Assembly (NCBI GenBank): GCA_018268605.1
Contig: JAFDWG010000002.1
Coordinates: 1 to 54,522 of the forward strand
DNA from: Actinomycetota bacterium
GTDB taxonomy: Bacteria; Actinomycetota; Thermoleophilia; Solirubrobacterales; 70-9
Direction of reading: 5' to 3'
Length of the DNA: 54,522 nucleotides
Positions 17,900-27,072 of this stretch are shown here, in pieces. Made by a program: the position numbers and the translations under genes. The stretch's first letter is position 1. Every line of letters starts with the position of its first letter. A model generated the notes under the pieces. It did no database searches and was not told the DNA's origin. It saw nothing but the letters and a program-made list of their open reading frames with translations.

Positions 17900-19146
17900 T
17901 GAGCGCAAACGCATCCGTGGCCGACCCGCCCGCGCCCGATCGCACCCCGGCCGGGGAGGGCCGCAAAGGGGCAAGGGGGGCCGCCGCGACGGCCTTCTCA
18001 TCGAAGCGCTTCCAAGGCTCGATCACCTTCCTGGCCTTCATCGCGATCTTCATCGGCTACGGGCTCTGGCTCGGCGAAAAATTCGCCAATATCGACGCTC
18101 GCGCGCTCGACATCCACCAGAACACGCCGGTGCTGCTGCTCGGCCTGGCGGTCCTGGTCACCCTGATCGCCGGGCAGTTCGATCTTTCGGTCGCCTCGAT
18201 GGCGACGCTCACCACGTACCTGGTGATCGGACTGAAGGTGAACCAGGGCTGGCCCTTCGCGCTGGTGCTCGGAGTCTGCATCCTCATCGGTCTGATCGGT
18301 GGACTCGTCAATGGCCTCCTGGTCGTCCGCTGTCACGTCAATACCTTCATCGCCACCTTAGGAACGGGAGGGATATTCGCGGGGCTCGCATCGGTGTACG
18401 GGAAGGGGGGGCAGTTGGCGCCGACCGGCGATTCGCACCAGCTCCCCTCCTGGTTCTCGGGAACGACCTCACTCGGCGGCTTCGGCGAGAAGTTCCCTGC
18501 GGTCGTCCTCTGGATCGGCCTCTGCGCGGTGGCCGTCTTCCTCTTCCTCGCCCTGCGGAGGCTGCGGCCGCCAGGACGAAGCGAGGCGGTCTGGACCGCG
18601 GTCAGCGCCGCCATCGTCGCGGTGCTTGCCGTCCTCGCGCTGACCGTGCTCAAAATCCAGCACTACGTCGATGCGGTGTCGTGGACGATCGGGATCCTGA
18701 TCGTGGTCGCCGTCCTGCTCTGGACGCTGCTCGACCACACCACCTACGGGCGCTACCTGCGCGCCGTCGGCAGTAACGCCGAGGCCGCCCGTCTGGCCGG
18801 CGTGAAACCCGGCAAGGAGACGATCAAGGCCTTCGTGCTGGGCGGCTTGCTGGCTTCCTTCGCCGGGATCCTGCTCGGCGCGAACCAGGGGTCGGCCTCG
18901 CCGGAAGTGGCAGCTGGCTTCCTCCTGCCGGCCTTCGCCGCCGCCTTCCTCTCCACCGTCGTCCTCTCCACCGGTCGGTTCAACGTCTGGGGGACGTTGA
19001 TCGGCGGCATCTTCCTCGTCTGGGTGGGGCAGGGCCTGGTGGTCGGTGGCGTCCCGTTCACCTGGACCGGCGTCGTCAACGGCTTCGTGCTGGTGCTCGC
19101 GGTGGCGATCTCGACCGTGCTGAGAAGGCGGGGCGCGGGCCGCTGA
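17899..19146 (+). CDS. Ribose/xylose-type ABC importer permease
   Basis: A 415-residue integral membrane protein with about ten hydrophobic helices, beginning after a roughly 40-residue cytoplasmic N-terminus rich in Ala, Pro and Lys. The segments VLVTLIAGQFDLSVASM and YLRAVGSNAEAARLAGVKP are signatures of the RbsC/MglC/XylH family (the second is the EAA-like coupling loop). A longer central insert (about residues 160-260) resembles XylH. It completes the importer and is translationally coupled to the ATPase by a TGATG overlap. Confidence 0.93.
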   Translation: MSANASVADPPAPDRTPAGEGRKGARGAAATAFSSKRFQGSITFLAFIAIFIGYGLWLGEKFANIDARALDIHQNTPVLLLGLAVLVTLIAGQFDLSVASMATLTTYLVIGLKVNQGWPFALVLGVCILIGLIGGLVNGLLVVRCHVNTFIATLGTGGIFAGLASVYGKGGQLAPTGDSHQLPSWFSGTTSLGGFGEKFPAVVLWIGLCAVAVFLFLALRRLRPPGRSEAVWTAVSAAIVAVLAVLALTVLKIQHYVDAVSWTIGILIVVAVLLWTLLDHTTYGRYLRAVGSNAEAARLAGVKPGKETIKAFVLGGLLASFAGILLGANQGSASPEVAAGFLLPAFAAAFLSTVVLSTGRFNVWGTLIGGIFLVWVGQGLVVGGVPFTWTGVVNGFVLVLAVAISTVLRRRGAGR

Positions 19147-19182
19147 GGGGCAGGCGGTCCGGCGATCCGCGCCGAGCGGCGC

Positions 19183-20247
19183 TCAGGCGATCCCGGCGAA
19201 GCCCGCGGCCTCTTCAAGGAGCCGCGGGACGTCCCGCTCGAGCGAGCGCGCGTAGTCGCTCCTGAGGGTCCCGTCCACATACTGTGCGTAGGCCGCCTCG
19301 ACGATCGCCGCGAGCTTCCAGAAGGCGAGGGTCATGTACCAGTCGAGGTGCTCGATCGAGCGTCCGCTGCGCTCCGCGTAGCGCTCGGCCAGCGTCTGCC
19401 GCGAAGGTGAGCCCGGTGCCCGCGTCGCCCCTTGGATATATGCCATCGCCGGTGCCTTAGGGCGCTCGTTGCCCCAGAACGCCAGGAGCACCGCGAGGTC
19501 GATCAGCGGGTCGCCGATCGTCGCCATCTCCCAATCGATGATCGCCCGCACGGCGATCGGAGGGGAGGGTGAGAGGAGGCAGTTGTCGATGTGGAAGTCC
19601 CCGTGCATGATCGCGGGCGGCTGGTCCGCGGGCTGGTTCTCGGCGAGCCATCTGGCCAGCTCGGCATGCAGCGGCAGCTCCCGCACCTGGTAGCTCTCGA
19701 GCTGCTTCGTCCAGCGCGCGACCTGGCGGCCGAGAAAGCCCTCCGGCCGACCGAAGTCCGTCAGGCCCAGCTCCTGCCAGGGAACGGCCTGCACCTTCGC
19801 GAGGGCATCGACGACGGCCACGCCGACTTCGTGCAGCGCGGATTCGGTCGGGTAGCTGTCGGGAAGCGTCTCGGTGATCGAGATCCCCTCGACCGCCTCC
19901 ATCACCATGAAGGGAGCGCCGGCGACCGCAGCGTCCTCGCAAAGGCCCAATGGCTCCGGTACGTCGACCTCGCTTTGAGCGAGCGCCTGTAGCAGGCGAA
20001 ATTCGCGCGAGACACTGTGGGCCGTGGGCGAGAGGGCAGCGACCGGCGGCCGGCGCAGGATCCGGCGGCCCTGGGATGAGGTGAGGGAGAGCGTGTCGTT
20101 CGAGTTGCCTCCCTTCATCCGCTCGACCACGAAGGGCCCGGGATCGCCGAGCGTCTCGCGCAGCCAAGAGGTGAGGCGCTCATTCGCCTGGTCCACGGTC
20201 TCCGTCGCCACGGCGCCATCATCAGCATGGGCGCCTGGCCTCGCCAT
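19183..20247 (-). CDS. APH-family phosphotransferase (ACAD10/11 N-domain-like)
   Basis: A 354-residue aminoglycoside-phosphotransferase-fold kinase. The catalytic loop HGDFHIDNCLL and metal-binding IIDWEMATIGDPLIDLA are intact, as are the N-lobe RRPP segment and VMEAVEG hinge. Members that sit with acyl-CoA dehydrogenases correspond to the kinase domain of vertebrate ACAD10/11 and to LvaA of the Pseudomonas putida levulinate pathway, which phosphorylate a 4-hydroxyacyl-CoA. That role is inferred here because ACAD10/11-like dehydrogenases and a HAD protein are neighbours. An in-frame GTG at 20211 is an alternative start that would place site D about 52 bases upstream, like the other sites. Confidence 0.9.
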   Translation of the reverse strand: MARPGAHADDGAVATETVDQANERLTSWLRETLGDPGPFVVERMKGGNSNDTLSLTSSQGRRILRRPPVAALSPTAHSVSREFRLLQALAQSEVDVPEPLGLCEDAAVAGAPFMVMEAVEGISITETLPDSYPTESALHEVGVAVVDALAKVQAVPWQELGLTDFGRPEGFLGRQVARWTKQLESYQVRELPLHAELARWLAENQPADQPPAIMHGDFHIDNCLLSPSPPIAVRAIIDWEMATIGDPLIDLAVLLAFWGNERPKAPAMAYIQGATRAPGSPSRQTLAERYAERSGRSIEHLDWYMTLAFWKLAAIVEAAYAQYVDGTLRSDYARSLERDVPRLLEEAAGFAGIA

Positions 20248-20262
20248 CCTGAGGCGCCCTGC

Positions 20263-20285
20263 TCTTTGGGCTCGGGACCAGAAAT
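20263..20285. promoter_or_regulatory. Island operator-like site D (kinase / HAD)
   Basis: TCTTTGGGCTCGGGACC followed by AGAAAT, a weaker inverted repeat sharing TTTGGGCTCGG with site B. It lies in the short divergent region between the kinase and HAD genes, 52 bases before the HAD start. Confidence 0.4.
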
Positions 20286-20337
20286 CCGGTAGCGGCTTGG
20301 CGGCACTGCGCGGCTCGACGACCTAACGTCGCCCCGC

Positions 20338-20976
20338 GTGAGCCCAGATGCCGTCTTGATCGACTTCGGTGGGGTGCTGACGACGAGCGTGTTCGTCGCC
20401 TTCGAAGACTTCTGCCGCCGGGAGGGCCTCCCCGCCGGGCGGGTCGTCGAGCTTCTCCGGGATGACCGGGGTGCGCGCGAGCTGCTGGTCACGGTCGAGA
20501 AGGGGGAGATGGCGATCTCCGAGTTCGAGCGCGAGTTGGCGCCGCGGATCGCGGCGGGCGTGGCGGCCGACGGACTGGTCGATCGCCTCTTTGCGTCACT
20601 CCGACCGGAGCCGCGCCTGGTGGAGATGGTCGCGGCGCTGCGTGGTGTCGAGGTCCGCACGGTCCTGGTCTCCAACTCGCTCGGTCCCGAGCCCTACCGG
20701 ATCGTGGACCTGCAGGCTTTGTTCGAGACCCGTGTCATCTCTGCCGAGGAGGGAGTGCGGAAGCCGTCCCGCCGCATTTACGAGATCGCCCTGGAGCGCG
20801 CCGGGGTCGGGCCCGACGGGGCGGTCTTCGTCGACGACCTGGTGCAAAACGTGGAGGCCGCCCGGCGCCTCGGGATCGAGTCCATCCACCACGTGGACGC
20901 CGCTGAGACGGTCGCCCGACTGGAGCGGATCTTCGACATCGAACTGGAGGAGCCTTGCGGCGCGCGGCGCTCCTGA
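20338..20976 (+). CDS. HAD-superfamily hydrolase (ACAD10 HAD-domain-like)
   Basis: A 212-residue HAD subclass IA protein from a GTG at 20338. Motif I is LIDFGGVLTTS, where the second acid of DxD is Gly; motif II is VLVSNSLG; the Lys is in RKPSRRIYEIALERAGV; motif IV is VFVDDLVQNVEAARRLGI. DxG-type HAD domains occur at the N-terminus of ACAD10 and of epoxide hydrolases. The missing general-acid Asp makes ordinary phosphatase turnover doubtful. Its stop overlaps the next gene by 22 bases. Confidence 0.9.
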   Translation: MSPDAVLIDFGGVLTTSVFVAFEDFCRREGLPAGRVVELLRDDRGARELLVTVEKGEMAISEFERELAPRIAAGVAADGLVDRLFASLRPEPRLVEMVAALRGVEVRTVLVSNSLGPEPYRIVDLQALFETRVISAEEGVRKPSRRIYEIALERAGVGPDGAVFVDDLVQNVEAARRLGIESIHHVDAAETVARLERIFDIELEEPCGARRS

Positions 20977-21728
20977 CCGGCGCGAGCCGCGGCATCGGTC
21001 GCGGTGCCGCCTTGGCCCTGGCCGCCGACGGATGCGACCTGGTGCTGCTCGCCCGTGACGCGGCCGGGATGGAGAAGACCGCGGCCCTGGCCCGTGAGCG
21101 GGGTGCCGAGCGGATCGTGATCGCGCCCGTCGACCTCGCCGATCCCGGCTCCTGTGCGCAGCGGACGGCGACGGCGGTCGCCGAGTTGGGCCGGTCCCCG
21201 GACATCTTCGTCCATGCGGCCGGCGTCGCCATCAACGGCACGGTCGGCGAGATGCCGCTGGCGGACTGGGAGCGCAGCTTCGCGGTCAACGTCACCGCGG
21301 CCTTCGTGATCGCCGGTGAGTTGGTGCCGGCGATGGCGGCGGCGGGCTGGGGACGGGTGATCTGCGTCGGTTCGCTCTACTCCCGGATCGGGGTCGCCCG
21401 CACGGCGGCCTACACCTCCAGCAAGCACGCCTTGCTTGGCCTCACCCGTGTTCTCGCCGCCGAGCTGGTCAAGAGTGGCGTCACCGCCAACGCGATCCTG
21501 CCGGGCTTCGTCGACACCGAGTTGATGCGGGACGAGGCGGCCCGGATCGCCCCGGCTCGCGGCCTCACCCCCGAGCAGGTGGTCGAGCGGTTCCTCCGGG
21601 TGCAGCCCTTGGGGCGGATGGTGACGGTGGAGGAGGTGGGGGCCCTCGTCTCCTACCTGGCCGGCGACTCCGGCGCGCCGATCACCGGCCAGGGCATCAA
21701 CATCGACGGCGGAGCCTTCCAGGCCTGA
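20955..21728 (+). CDS. Short-chain dehydrogenase/reductase
   Basis: A 257-residue classical SDR beginning at a TTG (20955) with GGAGG just upstream; no better start exists. It has the cofactor motif TGASRGIG, the NAG-like AAGV, the catalytic YTSSK (with Ser in VGSLYS) and a C-terminal INIDGGAFQA typical of FabG-like oxidoreductases. It probably interconverts a hydroxy- and a keto-acyl-CoA or a free alcohol/ketone. It overlaps the HAD gene and is convergent with the acyl-CoA dehydrogenase, from which it is separated by 7 bases. Confidence 0.92.
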   Translation: MRRAALLTGASRGIGRGAALALAADGCDLVLLARDAAGMEKTAALARERGAERIVIAPVDLADPGSCAQRTATAVAELGRSPDIFVHAAGVAINGTVGEMPLADWERSFAVNVTAAFVIAGELVPAMAAAGWGRVICVGSLYSRIGVARTAAYTSSKHALLGLTRVLAAELVKSGVTANAILPGFVDTELMRDEAARIAPARGLTPEQVVERFLRVQPLGRMVTVEEVGALVSYLAGDSGAPITGQGINIDGGAFQA

Positions 21729-21735
21729 GCTCCGC

Positions 21736-23013
21736 TCATCCAGTGGGCGCCTGACGCGTCGCCTCGGCCCGCCGGTGCAGTGCCGCCTCACGCCTGGTCG
21801 GGACGTGTTCGCTGGGGACGTCGTGGGGCTCGTAGTCCCGCAGGATGCGGCGGGCGACCGCGACCTTGTGCACCTCGTCGGGGCCATCGTAGAGCCGGCT
21901 TGCGCGAGCCCACCGATACATCTGCTCCAGGGGCAGGTCGGCTGAGAACCCGAGTGCCCCGTGGGTCTGGATCGCCCGATCGAGGACGTCGTGCATGACC
22001 GGGGCGCCGTGGTACTTGATCATCGCGATCTCGGTGCGCGCGTCCTTGGCCCCGGCGACGTCGATCTTCCAGGCCGCAAAGAGGGTCAACAGGCGCATCG
22101 ACTCGACCGCCGCCGCCGACTCGGCGACCCAGTTCTGGATCGTCTGCTTCTCGCTCAAGGCGCTGCCGTGGACGGACTTGCTCACCGCCCGCTCGCAGAG
22201 CATGTCGAAGGCCCGCCGGCAGACACCGACCCAACGCATGCAGTGATGGATCCGCCCCGGGCCGAGGCGGGCCTGGGCGAGGCTGAAAGCCTCCCCTCGC
22301 CCGCCGAGCAGGTTCTCGGCCGGGACCCTGACGTCGCGGTAGGTGACTTCGCTGTGGTTGTGGACCGGGCCGACCCCGGACGGATCGTGCATCAGGCCGA
22401 GGCGGCGCATCTCGATCCCGTCGCGATCGGTCGGGACGATCAGCATCGAGGTACGGCGATGGCGCTCGGCCGCGGGCTCGGTCACGCACATGACGATGTG
22501 GAAGTCGCTGCGCTCGGCGTTGCCGACGCAGTACTTCGTTCCGTTGAGGACCCATTCGTCGCCGTCGAGGACCGCCGTCGTCGTGAACTGGGTCGGGTCC
22601 GAACCCGTCCCCTCCTCGGTCATCGAGTATGCGCTCCACATCTCGTTGCTCAGCAACGGGTCCATCCAGCGGCGCTTCTGCGCCGCCGTCCCGGCGATCG
22701 CGATCAGCTCCGAATTGCCGGTGTCGGGAGCATGCACACCGAACACGGGGGGTGCGAGCTCCGAGCGGCCGAGGCATTCATGCAGGAGCCCCAGCTTCAC
22801 CTGGCCGTACCCCTGGCCGCCCAGGTCGGGCGGCAGGTGGGTGGCCCAGAGCCCCTGGCCGCGCACCTGCTCCTGCAGCGGCGCGATCACCCGCCGGAAC
22901 TCCTCATGGTCGAGCTCCAGCGTCTCGAGCGGGTAGATCTCCCGCTCGACGAATCGAAGGGCCCAGTCCAGCTTCTCCTGGAACTCCGGATCAGTCGAGA
23001 AATCCCAGGCCAA
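21736..23013 (-). CDS. Acyl-CoA dehydrogenase, ACAD10/11 type
   Basis: A 425-residue flavoenzyme. A TTG at 23013 with GAGGGAG upstream gives the start; the longer frame begins with unconserved basic residues. Blocks: GHxxPDTGNSEL-like segment (HAPDTGNSELIAIAG), YSMTEEGTGSDPTQF (FAD contact), ARLGPGRIHHCMRWVG, and the C-terminal RLYDGPDEVHKVAVARR. The GPDEVH ending and RIHHCMR segment match ACAD10/ACAD11-type enzymes rather than straight-chain ACADs. In those systems the enzyme eliminates a phosphate from 4-phosphoacyl-CoA. It is divergent from the GAF-PucR gene. Confidence 0.93.
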   Translation of the reverse strand: MAWDFSTDPEFQEKLDWALRFVEREIYPLETLELDHEEFRRVIAPLQEQVRGQGLWATHLPPDLGGQGYGQVKLGLLHECLGRSELAPPVFGVHAPDTGNSELIAIAGTAAQKRRWMDPLLSNEMWSAYSMTEEGTGSDPTQFTTTAVLDGDEWVLNGTKYCVGNAERSDFHIVMCVTEPAAERHRRTSMLIVPTDRDGIEMRRLGLMHDPSGVGPVHNHSEVTYRDVRVPAENLLGGRGEAFSLAQARLGPGRIHHCMRWVGVCRRAFDMLCERAVSKSVHGSALSEKQTIQNWVAESAAAVESMRLLTLFAAWKIDVAGAKDARTEIAMIKYHGAPVMHDVLDRAIQTHGALGFSADLPLEQMYRWARASRLYDGPDEVHKVAVARRILRDYEPHDVPSEHVPTRREAALHRRAEATRQAPTG

Positions 23014-23093
23014 TTCGTTCTCCCTCAGGTCGGTTGCGGTGGCGCCGAATGTAGGGCGGCGCGACCGGGGCGCCGGCTCGCCGGGGCCCCTGA

Positions 23094-23114
23094 ATTTGTG
23101 GGCCGGCACGAAAT
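23094..23114. promoter_or_regulatory. Island operator-like site E (acyl-CoA dehydrogenase / PucR)
   Basis: ATTTGTG - GGCCGG - CACGAAAT, a clear inverted repeat centred between divergent genes: 81 bases from the dehydrogenase start and 91 from the regulator start. It defines the ATTTGTG subgroup (A, E, F, G). Location in front of the only regulator gene of the island would allow autoregulation. Confidence 0.6.
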
Positions 23115-23204
23115 CCGGCGCGATCCGACGATCGCGGGGGCTGGATGCGAGTACCGTTTCCCATCGGAATCGCCTGGGAAGCGAGGGACCTGAAGGGATG
23201 TGCC

Positions 23205-25136
23205 GTGAGCTCTGAGACCGCCGTCAAGTCGTTCGCTCGAGAAACCGCTGAAGATCTCGTCGCGGCCGCGGTCGAGGCCACCGACCCATCCGCCGGCATG
23301 CTCGATCACCGTCGCCTGGTCGAGTCCCTAGGTGCCGTCCTCGGCGGGATCGCGGACGGGGGAGACCAGGACACCCTGCTCCGTCTGATCGTGGAGAAGA
23401 TGTGCAAGCTGGTCGGCGCCGGACGGGGAAGCGCCTATCTCCGCGACACCAACTCGGGCCTCTTCCACGGTCAGGTCGCCTACGGATACAAGGAGATCGA
23501 CCCGACGATCAAGCGGCTCGTCTGCGGCATCCCCGCGGACGGTTTCACGGCGGAGATAATCGAGACCCGGGCGCCCGTCGTGATCGCCAACCTGCGCTCC
23601 GACCCTCGCCCGGTCCGCTCCGCGATCCGCGCCTGGCATGCGATCTCGGCGATGGGGGTGCCGATGCTGGCCGACGGCCAGGTGGTCGGGATCATCTTCC
23701 TCGACACCGAGGGCGAGGCGCGCGACTTCAACGCCGGCGACAGGGTGCTCGCATCGGTCTTCGCCGACCTTGCCGCGATCGCCGTCGCCCAGTCGCGCCT
23801 CTACCGCGAGTTGAAGCACAGCCACGACACCGTCACCCGCCAGAACAAGATCCTTCGCCGGGTGAACGCCGTCGACGACCGCCTCACGATGCTGGTGCTC
23901 GAGGGCCGGAATCTCCACGAGATCGCCGAAGCGGTGACCGAGCTGACGGTCAAGCCGGCGGCGATCTTCGATGCCGCCGACCGTTGCCTGGCGGCGTTCG
24001 CCCCGCCGGAGGTCGCCGAGCCCGTCCCGTCGATCTTCGAACCCGAGGTGAGGGCGACCCGTCAGGTGGCCGAGGCGCTCGCGGCCCTGCCGCCGAGCGA
24101 GCCCACCGTCGTCGGGCCGTTTCCCGCGGCGGGGATCCCCCATCGCCTTCTCCTGGCACCGGTCATCGTCCGTGACGAGCAGTGGGGAACGCTCGTGCTC
24201 TCCGAGCATGGCGCGCGCTTCAACGGCTTCGACGTCCTGGTCAGCAAGCGGACCGCGACCTTGGTGGCCTTGGAGATGAGCGCCGGGCGGCGCGAGGCGG
24301 GCGCCACCTGGGACGCCCGCGCCTCGCTGGTCTCCGAGCTGATCCGCGGTGGTGGCGAGGAGGGTCAGCTCGAAGGGCGGGCGAACTTCCTCGAAGTGCC
24401 GCTCGGTGTCCCCCGGGTCGTCTGCCTGCTGGCCGGCCGGAGAACGGCCGAGGGACTCGAGCTTCCCGAGCCATCGACCGCCGCCGCCGCGCTGCACCGG
24501 AGGCTCGGTGGGGAGCACGGCATCATCGGCGCCGAGACGGGTGACGGCGTGGCCCTCCTCGTCGATCTGCCCGAGTGCGAGCGGTCCGCGGTCGGGGTGA
24601 TGGCCGTGCGCGAGGCGGTCGCCGGACTCTGTGCGGAGCTTGACACGGACGGCAATCTGATCGCCGGGATCTCGGCGCTTTGCGAGCGCCCGGTCGACTA
24701 CTCCCGTGCCTACGGGGAGGCTGCGCAGGTGGTCCGCGCGCTCGATGCCTTCAGCTCCGGATCCGACCTGACGACGCTTTCCGCCGATGACCTCGGGCGT
24801 GGGCGAGTCTTCCTCGCCGCCTGCGATCCGAGAGAGGCCGAAGCCTTTGTCGGCCAGACGTTCGGGGCGCTGCTCGAGGAGTCGAAGGCACGCGTGCTGT
24901 TGGAGACCTTGGCCTGCGTGTTCGAGCAGAACGGTCACGTCCGTCACGCGGCCGAAGTGATGGAGCTCCATGAGAACACGCTCCGCTATCGCCTGGGGCG
25001 TATCGAACAGCTGACCGGGCGGGCGGTGATCACCGACTCCGACGCCCAGCTCGACGCCCAGCTCGGCCTCATGGTCCTGCGCCTTCAAGGACGGCTCAGA
25101 CCGCCGGCCCATCGGGCTGTCCTCGTCGATGAGTGA
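23205..25136 (+). CDS. GAF-domain transcription regulator, PucR-type C-terminus
   Basis: A 643-residue regulator starting at a GTG preceded by GAAGGGA; an ATG 60 bases upstream is possible. Residues about 40-210 form a GAF domain (MCKLVGAGRGSAYLRD, MLADGQVVGIIFLDTE). A middle domain resembles the sensory and GGDEF-like segment of PucR proteins, and the C-terminus is the PucR HTH (AAEVMELHENTLRYRLGRIE). Such regulators sense a small molecule and control nearby catabolic genes. It overlaps the PPDK-like gene by 8 bases. It is the sole DNA-binding regulator inside the island and the best candidate to read the repeated sites. Confidence 0.92.
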   Translation: MSSETAVKSFARETAEDLVAAAVEATDPSAGMLDHRRLVESLGAVLGGIADGGDQDTLLRLIVEKMCKLVGAGRGSAYLRDTNSGLFHGQVAYGYKEIDPTIKRLVCGIPADGFTAEIIETRAPVVIANLRSDPRPVRSAIRAWHAISAMGVPMLADGQVVGIIFLDTEGEARDFNAGDRVLASVFADLAAIAVAQSRLYRELKHSHDTVTRQNKILRRVNAVDDRLTMLVLEGRNLHEIAEAVTELTVKPAAIFDAADRCLAAFAPPEVAEPVPSIFEPEVRATRQVAEALAALPPSEPTVVGPFPAAGIPHRLLLAPVIVRDEQWGTLVLSEHGARFNGFDVLVSKRTATLVALEMSAGRREAGATWDARASLVSELIRGGGEEGQLEGRANFLEVPLGVPRVVCLLAGRRTAEGLELPEPSTAAAALHRRLGGEHGIIGAETGDGVALLVDLPECERSAVGVMAVREAVAGLCAELDTDGNLIAGISALCERPVDYSRAYGEAAQVVRALDAFSSGSDLTTLSADDLGRGRVFLAACDPREAEAFVGQTFGALLEESKARVLLETLACVFEQNGHVRHAAEVMELHENTLRYRLGRIEQLTGRAVITDSDAQLDAQLGLMVLRLQGRLRPPAHRAVLVDE

Positions 25137-27072
25137 TCCATTCGAGGCCCTGCTGCGATCGCCGTCGACGCCCCGATCGCAGGAGCTGATCCACCAATCC
25201 GACGCGGGCGAGCGGCCTGTCGGGCTGCTGGGCCTGAACGGCGCCAGCCTCGGCCGTCTGCACGACCTCGGCCTCGAGTCGCCGCCGAGCTTCACCGTGA
25301 CCACCGAGTCATGGCGCCTCTACCGAGACGGTGGCAGACGGCTCAACGCGACGCTCTTCGAAGAGCTCGAGGCGGGCCTCGATGCGCTCCGCCGAAAACT
25401 CGAGGCCGACCGGGCACTGCCCTCGACGCCGCTGCTCGTCGCCGTTCGTCCGGGCCCACCCGTGCCGATGCCGGGAATGCTCGCCAACATGCGCAATCTG
25501 GGCCTCGACGACGATTCCGTCGCCGAGCTGTCGGCGGTGGTCGGAAGCGGGTACGCGGACGCTCTCTACCGCCATATGCTCGTCCGCTACGCGATCGTCA
25601 TCCGCGGTCTCGACGCCGAGATGGTCTCCCAGGCCGTGTCCGGGGTCCCTCCCGCGGTCGGGTCGGACCGGGTCAAGACGTTGATCGCGGAGTGTTGTGA
25701 GCTCCCCTTCCCGAGCGGCCTCGTCACTCAGCTGGCGGAGACCGCGGTCGCCGTCTGGCGATCCTGGGACGAAGGCGAGGCGAAGCGCTACCGGCGCGCG
25801 GCGGGTATCGCCGACGATCTCGGCACGGCGTTCGTCGTCCAGGCGATGGTGCCGGTGGCGCAGCCGTCCGAGCAGCGTTCCGGCACCGGCCTGGTGTTGA
25901 CGCGCGACCCCTCGACCGGGGCGCCGCAGCGCTACGGCGAGTACCTGCAGCGCGACCAGGACCAGGCCCCGGTGGCCGACTTTCGTCGCCGACCCCGTCT
26001 GGCGCCGGCGATGCGAGCCCACGTCCCGGCGGCCTACCGGGATCTACAGGGCGCCCTGGAGAAGCTCGAGGCCTCCTACCGGGATCTCTGCTCGGTCAAG
26101 TTCCGCGTCGACTCGGGCAGGCTCTGGATCCTCGGCGCACGCCCGGTGGCGAGCACGGCGGCGGCGACGGTGAGAATCGCCGTCGACCTGATCGACGAGG
26201 GCCTGATCGACGTCGACACCGGCCTCTCACGGATCCCGATCTCTGCTCTGGTCCAGTTGCAGGCCCCGGTCCTGGCGCGGGGTCACGACTGCGACGTGCT
26301 CGGTCGTGGCACGGTCGTGATCCCCGGGGTCGGCATCGGCGCCGCCGCCTTCGACACCCACACCGCCATGGAGTTCGGCCGGGCGGGCGTGCCCAGCGTC
26401 CTGATCTGGCCCGAGGTGCCGGTGCGGCCCGACCCTGAGTTGGCTGCCGCCATGGTCGGCGCCCGCGGGATCGTGATCGCCTCAGGCGGCCTAACCAGCC
26501 ATGTCGCGCTGGTGACCAAAGGGATCGATCGGCCCAGCGTCCGCGACGTGCCAGGACTGCGGGTCGATCCCAAGAACTCGCTCGCCGTATTCGGCGAGCT
26601 GACCATCAGGTCCGGCGACCCGATCGCCGTCGACGGAGCGACGGGTCGTATCCTCGCCGGCACACCGCAGGTCGTCCCGGTGCAGCCCGACACCCGCATC
26701 GCCCGTGTCCTCCAGTGGTGTGAGGAACGGCACCGGCTCGAGCTGGGCGAGGACCTCTCGGATCGCTTCCAGGTCGCCCGCGAGCCCGCCGAGGTGGATG
26801 GCGACGCGGTTCTCATCGACGTCGAGTGGACCGGGCCCGAGTCCGTCGGCGCCATCCGGCGCATGGTCGTCGCCGCCGCCGAGCGCCAGGTCGACTCGCT
26901 GGCGCTGCGGTTCCCCGGCGATCTGGTGCGCGGTGACATCCCGCCGCTGGGCGGACCGTGGAAGGCCATCGAGGCGGCCGACAACTGTTGGGCCGCCAAG
27001 CTCCTGGCCGCCCGCCTTTGCGCGAGTCGGCAGGAGGGATTTCAGCGGCCCGCGTTCGGCGGCAGCAGATAG
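25129..27072 (+). CDS. PPDK-like protein: ATP-grasp and phosphohistidine domains, no PEP domain
   Basis: A 647-residue relative of pyruvate phosphate dikinase. The N-terminal ATP-grasp part keeps VPMPGMLANMRNLGLDDD, VQAMVP, the SGTGLVLTRDPSTGAP block and YGEYL. However, the Lys of the GGKGANL nucleotide motif is Asn (GLNGASL). The swivelling domain keeps the phospho-accepting His (H458 in GGLTSHVALVTKG). The C-terminal PEP/pyruvate TIM barrel is absent, replaced by about 120 residues I do not recognise. Phenylphosphate synthase and rifampin phosphotransferase show that such proteins can phosphorylate other acceptors; a kinase or regulatory role here is inference. Translationally coupled to the PucR gene. 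Confidence 0.85.
   Translation: MSDPFEALLRSPSTPRSQELIHQSDAGERPVGLLGLNGASLGRLHDLGLESPPSFTVTTESWRLYRDGGRRLNATLFEELEAGLDALRRKLEADRALPSTPLLVAVRPGPPVPMPGMLANMRNLGLDDDSVAELSAVVGSGYADALYRHMLVRYAIVIRGLDAEMVSQAVSGVPPAVGSDRVKTLIAECCELPFPSGLVTQLAETAVAVWRSWDEGEAKRYRRAAGIADDLGTAFVVQAMVPVAQPSEQRSGTGLVLTRDPSTGAPQRYGEYLQRDQDQAPVADFRRRPRLAPAMRAHVPAAYRDLQGALEKLEASYRDLCSVKFRVDSGRLWILGARPVASTAAATVRIAVDLIDEGLIDVDTGLSRIPISALVQLQAPVLARGHDCDVLGRGTVVIPGVGIGAAAFDTHTAMEFGRAGVPSVLIWPEVPVRPDPELAAAMVGARGIVIASGGLTSHVALVTKGIDRPSVRDVPGLRVDPKNSLAVFGELTIRSGDPIAVDGATGRILAGTPQVVPVQPDTRIARVLQWCEERHRLELGEDLSDRFQVAREPAEVDGDAVLIDVEWTGPESVGAIRRMVVAAAERQVDSLALRFPGDLVRGDIPPLGGPWKAIEAADNCWAAKLLAARLCASRQEGFQRPAFGGSR

Noticed and set aside
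23328..25304. A 658-codon open frame antisense to the GAF-PucR gene
   Set aside because: No domain or signal; the opposite strand encodes clear GAF and PucR HTH domains.
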